NCBI GenBank assembly: GCA_029817715.1
Contig: JARUPY010000539.1
Span: forward strand, 4,067,501 to 4,131,500
Length of the DNA stretch: 64,000 nt
DNA from: Melastoma dodecandrum
Lineage: Eukaryota; Streptophyta; Magnoliopsida; Myrtales; Melastomataceae
Direction of reading: 5' to 3'
Below are positions 44,501-59,004 of this stretch, piece after piece; the stretch's first letter is position 1, and each line of letters opens with the position of its first letter. Position numbers and translations under genes: made by a program. The notes under the pieces were generated by a model, which searched no databases, was not told the DNA's origin, and saw nothing but the letters and a program-made list of their open reading frames with translations.

Positions 44501-47500
44501 TAAAATTGCATTTGCGTAGCATCTCCTATTGTGTGTTCCCCTAGTAGTGATGATAGGAGAGGATTGACATATCTGTAAACAATGTTACTCTTCAAAGTGG
44601 TGTTTCTAGACCTTAAAATGTAATTTGGTCTATCCTTCGAGGGCACTTGTTTTTGTGATTTTGGTGCTTGTACGATTGATTCGTTTTACCTCCTGTATCT
44701 AATAACCTCATTTTCTCTCATCATTGGATCATCTGTAGGTGAAGTGCAGTGTGAGCAACCCAATAATTCCTTGTACACTTTCACTGGAAATCTTTTGTTT
44801 CAAAAGCAAACCCTGCCCATCACTCCCAACCAAATTTTATTAAGAGTAAAACTCTTCCCTCGTTGCTTGCATCATGCATTGAATTTGTGGATGTCCATAT
44901 ATGGTATTTGGTGGATCGGTGATTATTATACATCAGCTATGCTTGTCTTCTGAGCGTCACAGACTTGTTCATAGGCAGATCTTTATTAGCTGGGTATGTG
45001 TTGCCTGCTCATGTAATAATGGTTTTGGATAATGTCTCACTTCCGCCTTCTTAATGCTACAAAAGTGTCTAGTCAATTGTGAGAACTGAAGCCTTATAAT
45101 CCTTAAATAGAATCTCATGCATGTGTTCATGTGCTTATTTGTCCAACTTCTCTTAAAGAGAGTGTTACCCATCTCCAGGGATGCCGCCTTAGGAACACGG
45201 AATACATTGTTGGTTCTGTTGTTTTTACTGGTCATGAGACAAAGGTATGCTTCATCTGTATGGCGACTTCATCATTTTCACTTTTGTTTCAGTGACTGGA
45301 TTCAAGGCTTTCTCTTCTTCTACCATCAAAACAGCTTTCCCTTCTTAGATGCTATGGTGTTATTTCTATCCCTTAGGCACATGATTTATGGGTTACATTG
45401 TCATACGCACGCAGGTTATGATGAATGCCATGAATGTTCCTTCTAAGAGAAGTACCTTGGAGAGAAAACTCGACAAACTTATTCTCACTCTACTGGGCAC
45501 TCTATTCATGATGTGTCTCATTGGAGCAATTGGCAGGTGTGACTCTCGTTGTTATTTTTGCTTGCAGGCTGTTGCATTGTTGCTGTAGGCATTTAATTTG
45601 TGTTGTTCTCCTGCTTTCTTCTTCTAGTTAATAGTCTGATTAGAGGAATTTTGTGTATGTAAGTGCTGTTTTCATCAATAAAAAGTACTACTACTTGGGA
45701 CTCACGAGAGGAGTGGAAGCTCAATTCAACCCTGACAGAAGAATAGTGGTACTCATAATTTTTAATAAAGCCAGATGCATTATGCTATCCATCGATGTGT
45801 CTTGTGGTCATATATTTCTTGGTTTGCAGGTGTTTTCTGCCACAATTCTAACACTCATTACTCTGTTCTCTACCATAATTCCAATATCACTGTATGTGTC
45901 CATTGAGGTTAGGCTTTCTCCTTCTCTTAGTTAGTACTACAGAATACTCATTTTCACTGTGATGTTTGTTTATAATTTCTGCAAGTCCTAATGCTCTAGT
46001 TATCTTGTCAGATGATCAAGGTTTTCCAGACCACTCAATTTATTAACAAGGACTTGAACATGTACCATCCTGAGACGGACACTCCTGCGCTAGCCAGGAC
46101 ATCTAATCTGAATGAGGAACTGGGACAGGTAAAAGTAAAATCACTCCTTCAGCGAACACCTACTATCTGCAATGGAGATAAATAATACCAGCAATCAGCT
46201 TATCTATAGGAAAAATATTTCTGGTCATAATTTCTTTTAGCTTTTCGATTATGAGCTTGGGTAAACTTCTGCTTGACAGGTGGAGTACATTTTTTCTGAC
46301 AAAACCGGTACTCTAACCAGAAATATGATGGAGTTCTTCAAATGTTCAATTGGAGGGGAAGTATATGGAACTGGGATGACTGAAATCGAGATGGATGGGA
46401 TTCAGCGGAATGGCGTGAAAGTGGATGTATGTCATAATTTTATGCAAGTGAAATCGCTGCATTATTGAAACGATTTTAATCTTGTCATTTCGACTTGCAG
46501 ATGAGCAAATCAGCAAGTGCTGTCCATGAAAAGGGTTTCAACTTTGATGATTCTAGACTTATGCGTGGAGCATGGAGAAATGAACCTAATCCTGATTCTT
46601 GCAAGGTGATAATTACAGCATCCTTTTCATTCATTGCTTATTCTTTGTGGCTCATTATGCAACTTACTGCTCCTTACTTGAGTATACTTCAGTTAAGGAA
46701 CATGTTCAAGAAGGCCGATATGCTCCATCAACAAATCGTTTTGATTCTCATGTGTAATGTATCTGCAGGAATTCTTCAGATGTCTCGCTATATGTCACAC
46801 TGTATTACCTGAAGGTGATGGTACTCCTGAGAAAGTAACATATCAAGCTGCATCACCTGATGAAGCTGCGCTAGTTATTGCTGCAAAGAATTTCGGCTTC
46901 TTTTTCTTCAGGTTAGTATTTCTAGATTTCTTGAAGCTTATTGATACAAAATAATTCAACATATCTGGCCTTATACTCACTTTAAAGCTATAAATCAATT
47001 ATTTATTTGAATGCTTTAAATATCTTTTGGGACCAGAACAAATATTTTATTTATCTCTCCAACTTCATAGTCTGAAGTGCTAGTATCATTATTATTAGTC
47101 ACAGCATCTTTTAAATTGGTCAGTTTTCACTTAATGTATTTGATTTTGCAGGCGGACTCCAACAATGATCTATGTCAGAGAATCTCATGTCGAGAAGATG
47201 GGTAAAATTGATGATGTTGCTTATGAGATTCTTAATGTTTTGGAATTTAATAGGTGAGGAAACTTCTTGTCAATTGATATTATGGTCTTTCCACATACTT
47301 ATAAGCTGATAATTGTTGTTATTTTGAGTGGGCAGTACAAGGAAACGTCAGTCTGTTGTGTGTCGTTATCCAGATGGCAGGCTTGTTTTGTACTGTAAGG
47401 TACTGAACGTTCAGGTTTTGACTTTTATTTTGAGTCACAAAATGTAATAGGAAATGCACTCTTGACTTCTCCAGAAACATTATGGCAGGGAGCCGACACT

Positions 47501-50500
47501 GTGATCTATGAGAGATTGGCTCGCGGAAATGATGACTTGAAAAAGGTAACAAGGGAGCACTTGGAACAATTTGGAGCTGCTGGACTTCGTACCCTTTGCT
47601 TAGCATATAGAGATTTAAGTCCTGATGTGTATGAAGGCTGGAATGAGAAGTTCATACAGGCCAAGTCCTCACTTCGGGACCGTGAGAAGAAGTTAGATGA
47701 GGTTAGCCCTATTAATTTTTCTGGCTGTAGTTTATGCTCATGTATTATACTGGCAGCAGACAAATTCTTAACCTATTACATGAGTTTCCCTTTTTGTGTA
47801 GGTGGCAGAACTTATTGAAAAGGATTTGATAATGATCGGTTGCACTGCTATAGAAGACAAGCTACAGGAAGGTGTGCCCCATTGTATAGAGACTCTTTCC
47901 AGAGCTGGGATTAAAATTTGGGTACTCACAGGGGATAAGCTGGAAACGGCAATCAACATAGCCTACGGTGCCTGAACTCTTCTGGGGCTGTTTATTTTTC
48001 GTATCTCTAACATTGCATGCCTTAATATTGATATCATTTGCCTGTAGCGTGCAAGCTGATAGATAATGACATGAAGCAATTCATCATTAGCTCAGAGACA
48101 GATGTTATTAGAGAGGTTGAAGAGAGGGTAAATAGCTTTTGCTTTTGCCTTTATGGTGGTGATGCATCTAATTCTCAATGTTAACGCTCTCAGATGTTGG
48201 CAGGGTGACCCAGTCGAACTTGCACGTGTCATGAAAGAAGAAGTTAAAAGAGAGCTTCAGAAATGCCTTGAAGAAGCACAACATTATTTCCGAACTGTTA
48301 ATGGTCCAAAGCTTGCTCTTGTGATTGATGGGAAGTGCCTGATGTATGCACTGGATCCAGCACTACGAGCCATGCTTTTGAACATTAGTTTGAACTGTAC
48401 TTCAGTTGTCTGCTGCAGGGTCTCTCCACTGCAGAAAGCACAGGTAAGTTATTTATTAATCTCATTTGAATGCTTGGAAATCCCGGTTTCTGAGTCTATG
48501 GTCTATTCCAGCTGTAATGGAATACTTGCTTGTTGCATTGACTTTTACAGTAGTTTACTTTTTTGTTTGAGATGTTGATTCTAAGCCATTTCGGTCTTAT
48601 TTCTGTGTAATATAGCTTGAGCTATAACATACCTTTATTATGATCATGCGTGATGAACTTCTTTCTTTTAACCATAATGCCCTTTTTATGAGAAGTGTTT
48701 GTCTATTCCGTGTTATTTTGTAAGCTTGACCAGAAATATGTGCACTCTATTGCTCCCTCTACAACAACTAAGCTCTCATTTGATGTACTGTTTATATATT
48801 GTCTTTCCTAGTCGGCTAATAATTAATACCTTGCATGTCTAATTGTTTTGTTGAGATTCAAGTTTCATATTCACTCTTTCTTATGTTCGTTTTCCCTAAA
48901 TTATGGGCATCTTCAAACAGCACATACTGCAAGTCCATTTAATGTTTGATGAGCATAAAAATATATGAACTGGAAGCTGGACCTTTAATGCAAGCCTTTT
49001 GCTGAAGGAATTTTTTTTAACACTCATCACTCATGCATATACATTTCTTTGACTTGTGAACTGTTAAATGCACAAATCAATATACGCACGACAGTGTAAT
49101 TGTGGTGAGATCCCTAAATGGTGTGTCCCGGAATCTTCGTTATTTCTTTCAGCACAGAATGAAATTTTGAGGCAAAACATCTCCCGGTTTCTATTGTTCT
49201 TTCAGGTGACAAGTCTTGTAAGGAAAGGCGCACGGAAAATAACACTAAGTATTGGAGATGGTGCCAATGATGTTAGTATGATTCAAGCTGCACATGTTGG
49301 TGTGGGAATTAGTGGCCTGGAGGGAATGCAAGCTGTAATGGCGAGTGACTTTGCGATAGCGCAGTTCCGTTTTCTATCCGACTTACTGCTTGTACACGGG
49401 CGGTGGTCTTATATAAGAATATGCAAGGTCATAACATTTTCTCATCTTTATTATCTATTGGAATCAAAGTTGGCGTACCAATTGAAATTTTTTGTCAGCA
49501 GGTGGTTACGTACTTTTTCTACAAGAATTTGACCTTCACGCTGACACAATTTTGGTTCACCTTTCAAGCTGGATTTTCTGGCCAGAGATTTTATGACGAT
49601 TGGTTCCAGTCATTGTATAATGTCATGTTCACTTCTCTTCCCGTGATCATCTTTGGGCTTTTTGATAAGGTGCGCCGCACTCCTTGCTTTCTCATACTCA
49701 TCTCATCCGGTGGAGTGGAAGTTTGCTTGTTCTTCCCTGAAAAACCTAAAACCACTTCACTTTCTTATAGGATGTGAGTGCACCACTTTCCAAGAAGTAT
49801 CCGGAGCTATACAGGGAGGGAATCAGAAATTCTTTCTTCAAGTGGAGAGTTGTGGCGAACTGGGCTCTTTCCGCTTTTTATCAGTCTCTCATCTTCTATA
49901 ACTTTGTGACTGCCCCTAGTTTGAACGGCCAGAATTCACACGGGAAGATATTTGGCCTTTGGGACATTAGCACCATGGCGTTCACTTGTGTCGTCATCAC
50001 TGTGAACTTGCGGCTTCTTATGATGTGCAATTCAATTACGAGGTGGCACCATATTGCTGTCGGGGGAAGCATCCTTGGGTGGTTTCTTTTCATTTTTGTT
50101 TATTCACTGATTAGGGTGAGTCTCTCCTGTCTTGTGAAGATGAGTTTCTAATCTTTGAACTTTTGCCCTTATCTGCCCGACGACAACATCTGCGTACTGT
50201 CATGCAGGAAAACCTTTCATACGTGATATATGTGATAATGAGTACCTTCTACTTCTATCTAAATCTGATCCTCATTCCTGTCTCCGCGCTTATTGGGGAC
50301 TTCATTTACCAAGGGTTAGATCTCTGCAATTTCTTTTCTTTTCTATATGGTTGTGTTTTTCTGTATCAAAGTTTTCTTCCCAATGCAGGTCAGGCTCGAG
50401 TCTTCTTTTTTTAACTCTCGTTTTACCCCGTTATTCCAGGATACAGAGATGGTTCTTCCCCTACGACTATCAGATCGTCCAGGAAATCCACAGGGACGAG

Positions 50501-50749
50501 CAGTACGATTTCACCAGGGAGGGAGCCCTGCACATAGTGAACAGGCTGACGGAGGAGGAAGCCCGGACCTTCGCAATCACCCAGCTCCCTCGAGAGACGT
50601 CGAGGCACAGGGGGTTCGCGTTCGACTCCCCCGGGTTCGAGTCCTTCTTCGCGTCGCAGCAGGGGGTGTTTGCTGCCCAGAAGCCATGGGACGTGGTCCG
50701 CCGGGCGAGCATGAGGTCGAAACAAAAGGTAAGCAGCAGCAAGAAGTGA
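41593..50749 (+). CDS. ALA3: phospholipid-transporting P4-ATPase (flippase), ALA3-like
   Basis: 27 exons, all in phase, 1,229 residues (Arabidopsis ALA3 is 1,213): 41593-41799, 42740-42805, 42926-42987, 43343-43424, 43562-43672, 44004-44081, 44154-44250, 44739-44845, 45179-45244, 45415-45536, 45664-45748, 45830-45907, 46012-46128, 46280-46426, 46501-46605, 46769-46911, 47152-47253, 47336-47399, 47489-47701, 47802-47967, 48048-48127, 48204-48443, 49206-49427, 49502-49669, 49771-50115, 50208-50314, 50440-50749. P4-ATPases with an ALIS beta subunit flip phospholipids in Golgi/endosomal membranes and support vesicle budding. Motifs: actuator DGET (207-210), phosphorylated Asp433 in DKTGT, KGAD (613-616), GDGANDV (863-869), then the C-terminal membrane spans. 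The N-terminal [17 protein letters not shown] and the C-terminal [16 protein letters not shown] are ALA3 signatures. All catalytic motifs are intact. Confidence 0.96.
43034..43167. repeat. near-perfect foldback hairpin in intron 3 of the flippase gene
   Basis: 61-base arms at 43034-43094 and 43107-43167 are complementary except for about three bases near the outer third. The loop is 12 bases. Transcribed with the pre-mRNA it would form a very stable hairpin. It could be a tiny foldback transposon, a recent inverted duplication, or a small-RNA precursor. No target duplication was clear. Confidence 0.9.
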
Positions 50750-51588
50750 GCGAGTGGGGGTTCTCCCGGTTAAATCCCCCATCTCCCTCCTCCCTTTCTT
50801 CAGTAGATGATAGCCAGCCCCCCACACACACACAGATTATTATCAATCATTACAACATTATTCTTGTATAGAAGTCTTTAGATGAACGTAGCATTTCTCT
50901 CTTTTTGTTTTTGTCCCCTCTTTTCTTCTGGGGTTTTATATATAAAAAAATATACAAATTATTTGGTGTACATTAATTTTCTGGACTCTTCTTGTAGATT
51001 CTTTGTTTTACGACGTTATTCCAAGGTTTGATTTTTGAACGATGGTGTTTTGTTTTGAGCAAATATTTTTTGGGGATGGACGTAATGTCAAAGATGGCCT
51101 GCTCTCTCTTTTACGACCAGTCCGAGGAATTCAATTCAAAGTTTTTCACATTCGAACCGTCTTAATTTTTCTCCAGTTAATCAATGATTAATGTTTTTAT
51201 GTTGCGTTTTCTGTAAATTTTTGTAAAAAAGAAAAAAAAAATTGAAGCCTCCCCCCCCAAATAAATATAAACACTCATCTCAACTACCACCAGGGCAATG
51301 CAAATAATTTATGTAATTTATTTGGAATACTTTGGAGCGTAATAATAATATGATAAAATATTTTTAAGGAAATTATCTCAAACAAACTTCGTCTAAAGGA
51401 GAAGAAGCAGAAAAATATAATGTAATAAAATAAGAAAAGCAAGAGGAGGAAAAAGGGAAGGGAAGAACGACGACAGAGGGGAGGGAGGGAAGGGACGCAG
51501 CAGCAATCGAGGGTGGGCTGGGGAAGGGGAAGGGCAAAGGGAAGGTGAATCGGAGACGCAGGGGTGGGGAATCGGAGGAGGGGGGAGG
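50750..51588. other. spacer between flippase and PP2A genes
   Basis: Flippase 3' untranslated region (50750 to about 51050), AT-rich spacer, then a purine-rich leader (51400-51588) of the PP2A gene. No gene. Confidence 0.5.
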
Positions 51589-54035
<2,447 letters not shown>

Positions 54036-54917
54036 TTTGCCAACAGGGAAAAGTGGAAAGTCTCCATGTTTGTAGTAAGCTTTAATTAGAATGCCCCCGT
54101 ATCATTGTAGATGTGTCCTAAAAGAGAGAAAAGAAAAGGGACTTCTGCTATTAAGTTGAGGGTGATTTCCAGCTTTAAATTCTTATTCTTGTTTCCTTTT
54201 TATCCTTAATTCCTATTTTGAGGATGATTTGCAGTCAGTCGGGTCTTCCTTGTTGATGTGATCAAAGAAAAGAATTCTGCGGAAAGAAACAAACTGTCCC
54301 AACCAAAGGCATACGACTTGCCTCCTTTGTTGTTTTCGTTCCTTTGTGCATTTTATTGAAGGCAGGATGCGAGGATGGCTCTTTCTTAAATCTTTTGTTG
54401 CTTTTGTCCCGGTCATTGTTCGTCAACACGATTATTAGTTTCTGCCCTCAGCTTTAGTTGTTTCTCGTGCTTGTGTTTGTAATCACCCCTTGGTTAGGAT
54501 TATCAGATTCTGAGGGGTGTATGGCTATCTGAAACAAGATCGGCCGACGTCTCTGGCGGCAGATACTGGCCTCCTTTCAATGTTCTGGCTGTTAGTGACG
54601 GTGTTGTAGGTACTCTCCACTGGCTTTTAGGCAGAAGTTTGTGGATACGGCCTTTGGCGAAGGGGAACTTCGGCTAATGAACAAGATTATTTGAAAGTGA
54701 AGAAACCATCAGCACACACCAGGACACCTTGCAGCAGATTCATCAGCAGAAGTGCTTTAGGATGATTTGAATACAATACCAGTTCAACCGGTATGCGTTT
54801 TCCTACCTACCATAGGCCCGACTTTGTCAATCTATGCTGTACCATAGACCTAATCAAATAAGTAAAAAAACAGAGTCGGTGAAGAGGAACGGGAAGATGT
54901 CAGCACGCTCGATTTTC
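54036..54917. other. PP2A 3' region and convergent spacer
   Basis: Holds the PP2A 3' untranslated region (to about 54450) and the end of the convergent membrane-protein gene. No other gene. Confidence 0.5.
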
Positions 54918-56236
54918 TTAGGTCTCCATGGCTGAAAATCTTGTATTTGTTGATCTCGCGGTGCCAATTCCAGGCATGTTGATGGATGATTTTCGCCTAA
55001 AGTACACAAAAGAGCCACTGGCAACCAACAAGCACAATAGGAACACCTGCAAATAGACATTTACCATGTTTAGTTTATTCAATCAGTGTCAGTAAGTGGG
55101 CGAGTCAGCAGAATTCCTTTACAATACAAGTTTCTCACCAGACACAATCCAAAATCCTCAAGTGCTCTCTTCTCTCTAGTGGTTATAATAAACCCAAGAT
55201 AAGAATCCCACTCGACTGGATGAAATTTGCACCAAACAACTCACAAGTGATAAATTACACAAGATTAGAAACCAGACAATGTCCGAAAAAACCAACTGTC
55301 AAGCAAGCAGGCCAACTATAGCATACAATAGCCAGTAAGCATTTCAGGGAATAAGCTTGGGCCATCCCTTTCCGAATCTCGAACAACCTTTATTACTTTA
55401 TTACTCATCTCTCAAAAATATTTTCAATATCAAGCACTCTTTAGACTTCGATTGGTCAAATTGCAAAACCCACAACTGCAATTGGGCGAAGAGTAATATG
55501 CCCGAGCAGAATAACTCATCCAACACGAACGGACAAATTCGGGCAAAAGGTGGCAACATACCTCGAAACCAATTACTGTCATCTTATCCTCGTTTATGGC
55601 GGGAATACAGCTTCTGTAAGTAACATATTCCATCATCTTGCTATCGGAATTCGATTTACTGCCTAGCAAATGCTGGGTTTGAGAATTCCCATCAGCACTG
55701 CCTGATGCAGCTTCCGCCTTTCCAACACATTTCAAAGGGATACGGTAGCCAGTTTCACTGCAACGGTAATTCATATCCTTCTATAAAAAAAATCCAATAA
55801 GAAAAACGAACAAAAATAGACTCCTCAGAAGCGAAACCAAGATTAATTAGAGAAGCAGGATTATTAGGGCCGGGAATAATATATAATCACGGATCAACAT
55901 GGAAGTTAGCCACAGGAAGCAAACGAAATCTAATCTCAAGACCAACAAACAGAAGACCTTCTCGTGGTAATCGCAGGGAACGCAGGCGCCAGAAGGCGAG
56001 CACTCGTAAGTAGCGTTACTTCCCTTTTCGACCTCCTTGAAGCTCCTCAGGGCTCGTAGACCTCCTGCCGACCTGCGAATGGGAAGGATCCATCCATGGT
56101 CACTGCGATCATCTCACCCGACAGAAGAGGAGGAGTCAAGGGGCGCGGTTAGGGCTTACTCGGACGATGCGGATGAGGCGCGTAAGGTCAGAGATAGGAT
56201 CAAGGTAACGACAAAACAGATTCGCATAAACTTCAT
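54918..56236 (-). CDS. plant-conserved type I single-pass membrane protein of unknown function
   Basis: Four exons: 56160-56236, 55958-56072, 55562-55780 and 54918-55046, in phase, 179 residues. Signal peptide MKFMRICFVVTLILSLTLRA (residues 1-20). A short lumenal/extracellular domain has conserved cysteines (TYECSPSGACVPCDY, YRCSETGYRIPLKC, YVTYRSCIPA). One membrane span starts at VFLLCLLVASGSFVYF (exon 4). A short basic cytosolic tail ends in SAMET. It resembles an uncharacterised plant protein family; no function is known to me. Each junction follows GT-AG, and the 5' boundary was fixed by finding a signal peptide exon whose donor restores the frame. An ATG just upstream of 56236 in the same frame is possible. 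Confidence 0.8.
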
Positions 56237-57210
56237 CGGAGCCGATCGTCGGCCCGCGTCTCCTCCCCCGCAGGAATTCAGCATCTCCTTCATTTTACCC
56301 CCGACGACGGGGAACACCAAATCCACGCCGTCCGTCCAATATGTTAAAAAAGAAGTCCTAAAACAACGTTTCAACTCATTCAGTAAAAATTACTGATAAG
56401 TGGTCACCCTTCAAGCTAAATTTCATTAATTGAAATTGGTATTTTAAATAATAATTTTTTAAAATATTTTAGGATAAAATCGGTAATACCTATTTCAACG
56501 TAAAAATTATTAATAGTTGTTCGTTAGAAAAATTTGACTTTATCTATTTTTTCGAGAGGTTACTGTCGTATTTTAAATATCGATTTCTTTTTAACTTTTA
56601 AGATATAATTGGAATATAAAACATTCATTTTTTTTTTGTATTAGTTAATTTAAAACCTCCTAAAACCTCCTATCGTGAAATATTTTTACGACTAACCATA
56701 TATTAAAACTTACTTTAACTTTAATTATAACGCCATTAGTTACTTAACGTAATGTTGTTTTGTCCAAAGTTTAATTTTTATTCAACATAAGTAACAAAAT
56801 ATCAATTTTCAATCTCAAATTAGAAAAAACTCAAAAATGTGAAAATTTAAGGTCATAATGTTTTGTCTATACTTAAATCAAATATTTGACTTATTATTTA
56901 TATTTTATCAAAAGAAATTTAATAACACAAAATAAAGTTTTTTAATCAAAATTTTGTCTTAATGTAATGTTAACAATATTTAATATTGAATTTTCACATT
57001 AGTTGAGAATCGAACTATAGCAAAGACCCCGCATGCCATTTAGTTAAGTCTCTATATTTTAAATTTACAAGGAGAAATAAATGAAGAATTCAGTTGCATA
57101 AATCTGTCAGACAGAAAGAATTCACAAAAAGAAATTGACAGGACAAAAAAGAGGAAAATTCAATAAAGAATATGGTGGTGTTTGGTTTTGGTTGTAATTC
57201 CTCAGTCTCT
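56237..57210. other. AT-rich spacer
   Basis: Very AT-rich between divergently regulated neighbours. Includes the upstream region of the membrane-protein gene and, at the right, the 3' end of the GT92 gene. No gene or clear transposon end seen. Confidence 0.5.
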
Positions 57211-59004
57211 CTATACAACAACAGGAGGAGGAGGAGGAGGAGGAGGAGGAGGAGGAGGGATCATCTGCCAGGGAAGGGTTCGGGTGGAAGGCTCTGCCAA
57301 GTTATCCATGACGAAGTCCCTCAGCTGTGTATCCCACACCTCGCAGAACCTCAACCGCCAATCTGCCGGCTCTATCGCCTCCGTCCCCAGCCCCGGCGCC
57401 CTGTCCTTCGACCCCGCGTTCTGATGTTCCCTCCAGTCCGCCACGTACGTCGACACCCTCCTGAAGAACTTTGACCTGAATGTCTCCCACGCCTGGTACT
57501 TGTAGTGGTTCACCAGCGCCACCGATTCCGGCACGTTCATGTACCTGTACCCGTCCCTCAGCCGGAAATGGTGCACCTCGTTCAGAAGGCTCAGGTCGAC
57601 CGCGTCAGTCCTTACTATGGATTTGTGCCTCTCTGGCTGCTGCATTCGGCAGGTGTACCCAACCGTCACCCCCTCGGGAGGTCTGGCGGTCAGCCCTGAC
57701 GGCCCGAAGCTGTGGCAACTCGTCCTGATCTCGGCGACTTTCCTGGATGAGGAGATGTTCGCCACCATTGATTTGAGCGACCCCCGTCCAGGGATCCCCA
57801 GGGTCTTGTGGTTCCGGATCGGATACGGGAGGTAGAAGAACTCGTCCACGTCGAAGAATCCGACCCATTCGCATTCTTCCCTTGCCCGTAAGGAGCAGTG
57901 AGAGAACCCGGCCTCCTGCGTCTTTATCCATGGCCAACTGTGCCTCGTGATGTTGTATCCCCGAGAGTCGAGCTCTTCGATCACCTCCCCGGTGGAATCG
58001 TCGCTGTTGTTGTCATAGATGAACCAACGCTCGATCCCTAGCCAGGCATGGTACAAGATCCACTCTCGCAGAAACTGAGCCTGATTCCACACCATCGTAC
58101 AAGCACAGAGCCGATTCTTCCTCCGCAAGATTCTTTCTTGGCTGTAACGGTTTGAGACTACCAGTCTTGCAACCGAAGGAATGAGATCACGAACAGGCGC
58201 CCTGCGGCCGCTGCCGTGTGACACTCCAATCATGACGCGATTGCCGAGAGTCTCGGCAGGGTCAGCCTCCCTGACACTCCGTGGCAGCAGACACCGAATC
58301 ACCTCCTGGGCAGCAGAGACCGCCTTTGTCATCTCGCCCTTCAATCCGAAATGGCAAGTGAATGGCGAGGGGTCGGACCGCCTGTGCGGCCGCAGATTCA
58401 GCCCCTTGACAAACACCACGGCAGTATCCCCATCCACAACAGCCTCATAAACCAACTTTTCCCAATTGTGGAGGACAGCATCAGCAACCCCAGATGGCCT
58501 GCTGTCCTGGTCACGGCCCCCACGCCACCGCAGGTCGGCCGCAGGGGAGAAGCTGGAGTTAGGCACGGGTAGAGGGCACCGCACAACCGACCCCGTCTCG
58601 CCATACCCATCCACTGACAACGCAGCCTCCACAAGCACCAAATCTCGCCGGCGCTCGTCCTCAGAGGAGTTGGCGAAAGTCAACCCGGAGTAGACACAGT
58701 CCAATAGATGGGAGGGACAGAGCGGGGAGTCGACCAGGAGGAGGACGTGGTCAGGGAAGAGGACTCGATCCCGGACGAGGAGACGCGGGGGACGGATCGA
58801 ACGGTCGGGGCGGCCGAGACGTTGAAGCAAAGAGCGGGAAGTGGAGAAGGAGGAGGGTAAGGAGGAGGAGGGGACGGGAGGGAGAGGGAAGGAACAGTCG
58901 GGGGAGACGAAGACTAGGAAGGCGAAGAAGGAGAGGCAGGGGAGGAGAAGCTTGCGGCGGCTGAGAATGGGGCTACGCTTGCGGCGGTGGTGGTCGGAAT
59001 CCAT
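57211..59004 (-). CDS. glycosyltransferase family 92 (DUF23) protein
   Basis: Single-exon frame of 597 residues. A basic N-terminus (residues 1-18) is followed by one signal-anchor span (about 19-37, KLLLPCLSFFAFLVFVS), so this is a Golgi type II membrane protein. The catalytic region starts about residue 300: RLCACTMVWNQAQFLREWIL, WFIYDNNSDD, then the metal-binding DxD in FFDVDEFFYLP. GT92 in plants includes the galactan synthases GALS. This protein belongs to the same family but to the longer uncharacterised branch, so the sugar it transfers is unknown. It ends in a run of about 12 prolines and VVV encoded by a (GGA)n tract at about 57224-57258. Upstream ATGs are absent in frame. Confidence 0.9.
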   Translation of the reverse strand: MDSDHHRRKRSPILSRRKLLLPCLSFFAFLVFVSPDCSFPLPPVPSSSLPSSFSTSRSLLQRLGRPDRSIRPPRLLVRDRVLFPDHVLLLVDSPLCPSHLLDCVYSGLTFANSSEDERRRDLVLVEAALSVDGYGETGSVVRCPLPVPNSSFSPAADLRWRGGRDQDSRPSGVADAVLHNWEKLVYEAVVDGDTAVVFVKGLNLRPHRRSDPSPFTCHFGLKGEMTKAVSAAQEVIRCLLPRSVREADPAETLGNRVMIGVSHGSGRRAPVRDLIPSVARLVVSNRYSQERILRRKNRLCACTMVWNQAQFLREWILYHAWLGIERWFIYDNNSDDSTGEVIEELDSRGYNITRHSWPWIKTQEAGFSHCSLRAREECEWVGFFDVDEFFYLPYPIRNHKTLGIPGRGSLKSMVANISSSRKVAEIRTSCHSFGPSGLTARPPEGVTVGYTCRMQQPERHKSIVRTDAVDLSLLNEVHHFRLRDGYRYMNVPESVALVNHYKYQAWETFRSKFFRRVSTYVADWREHQNAGSKDRAPGLGTEAIEPADWRLRFCEVWDTQLRDFVMDNLAEPSTRTLPWQMIPPPPPPPPPPPPVVV

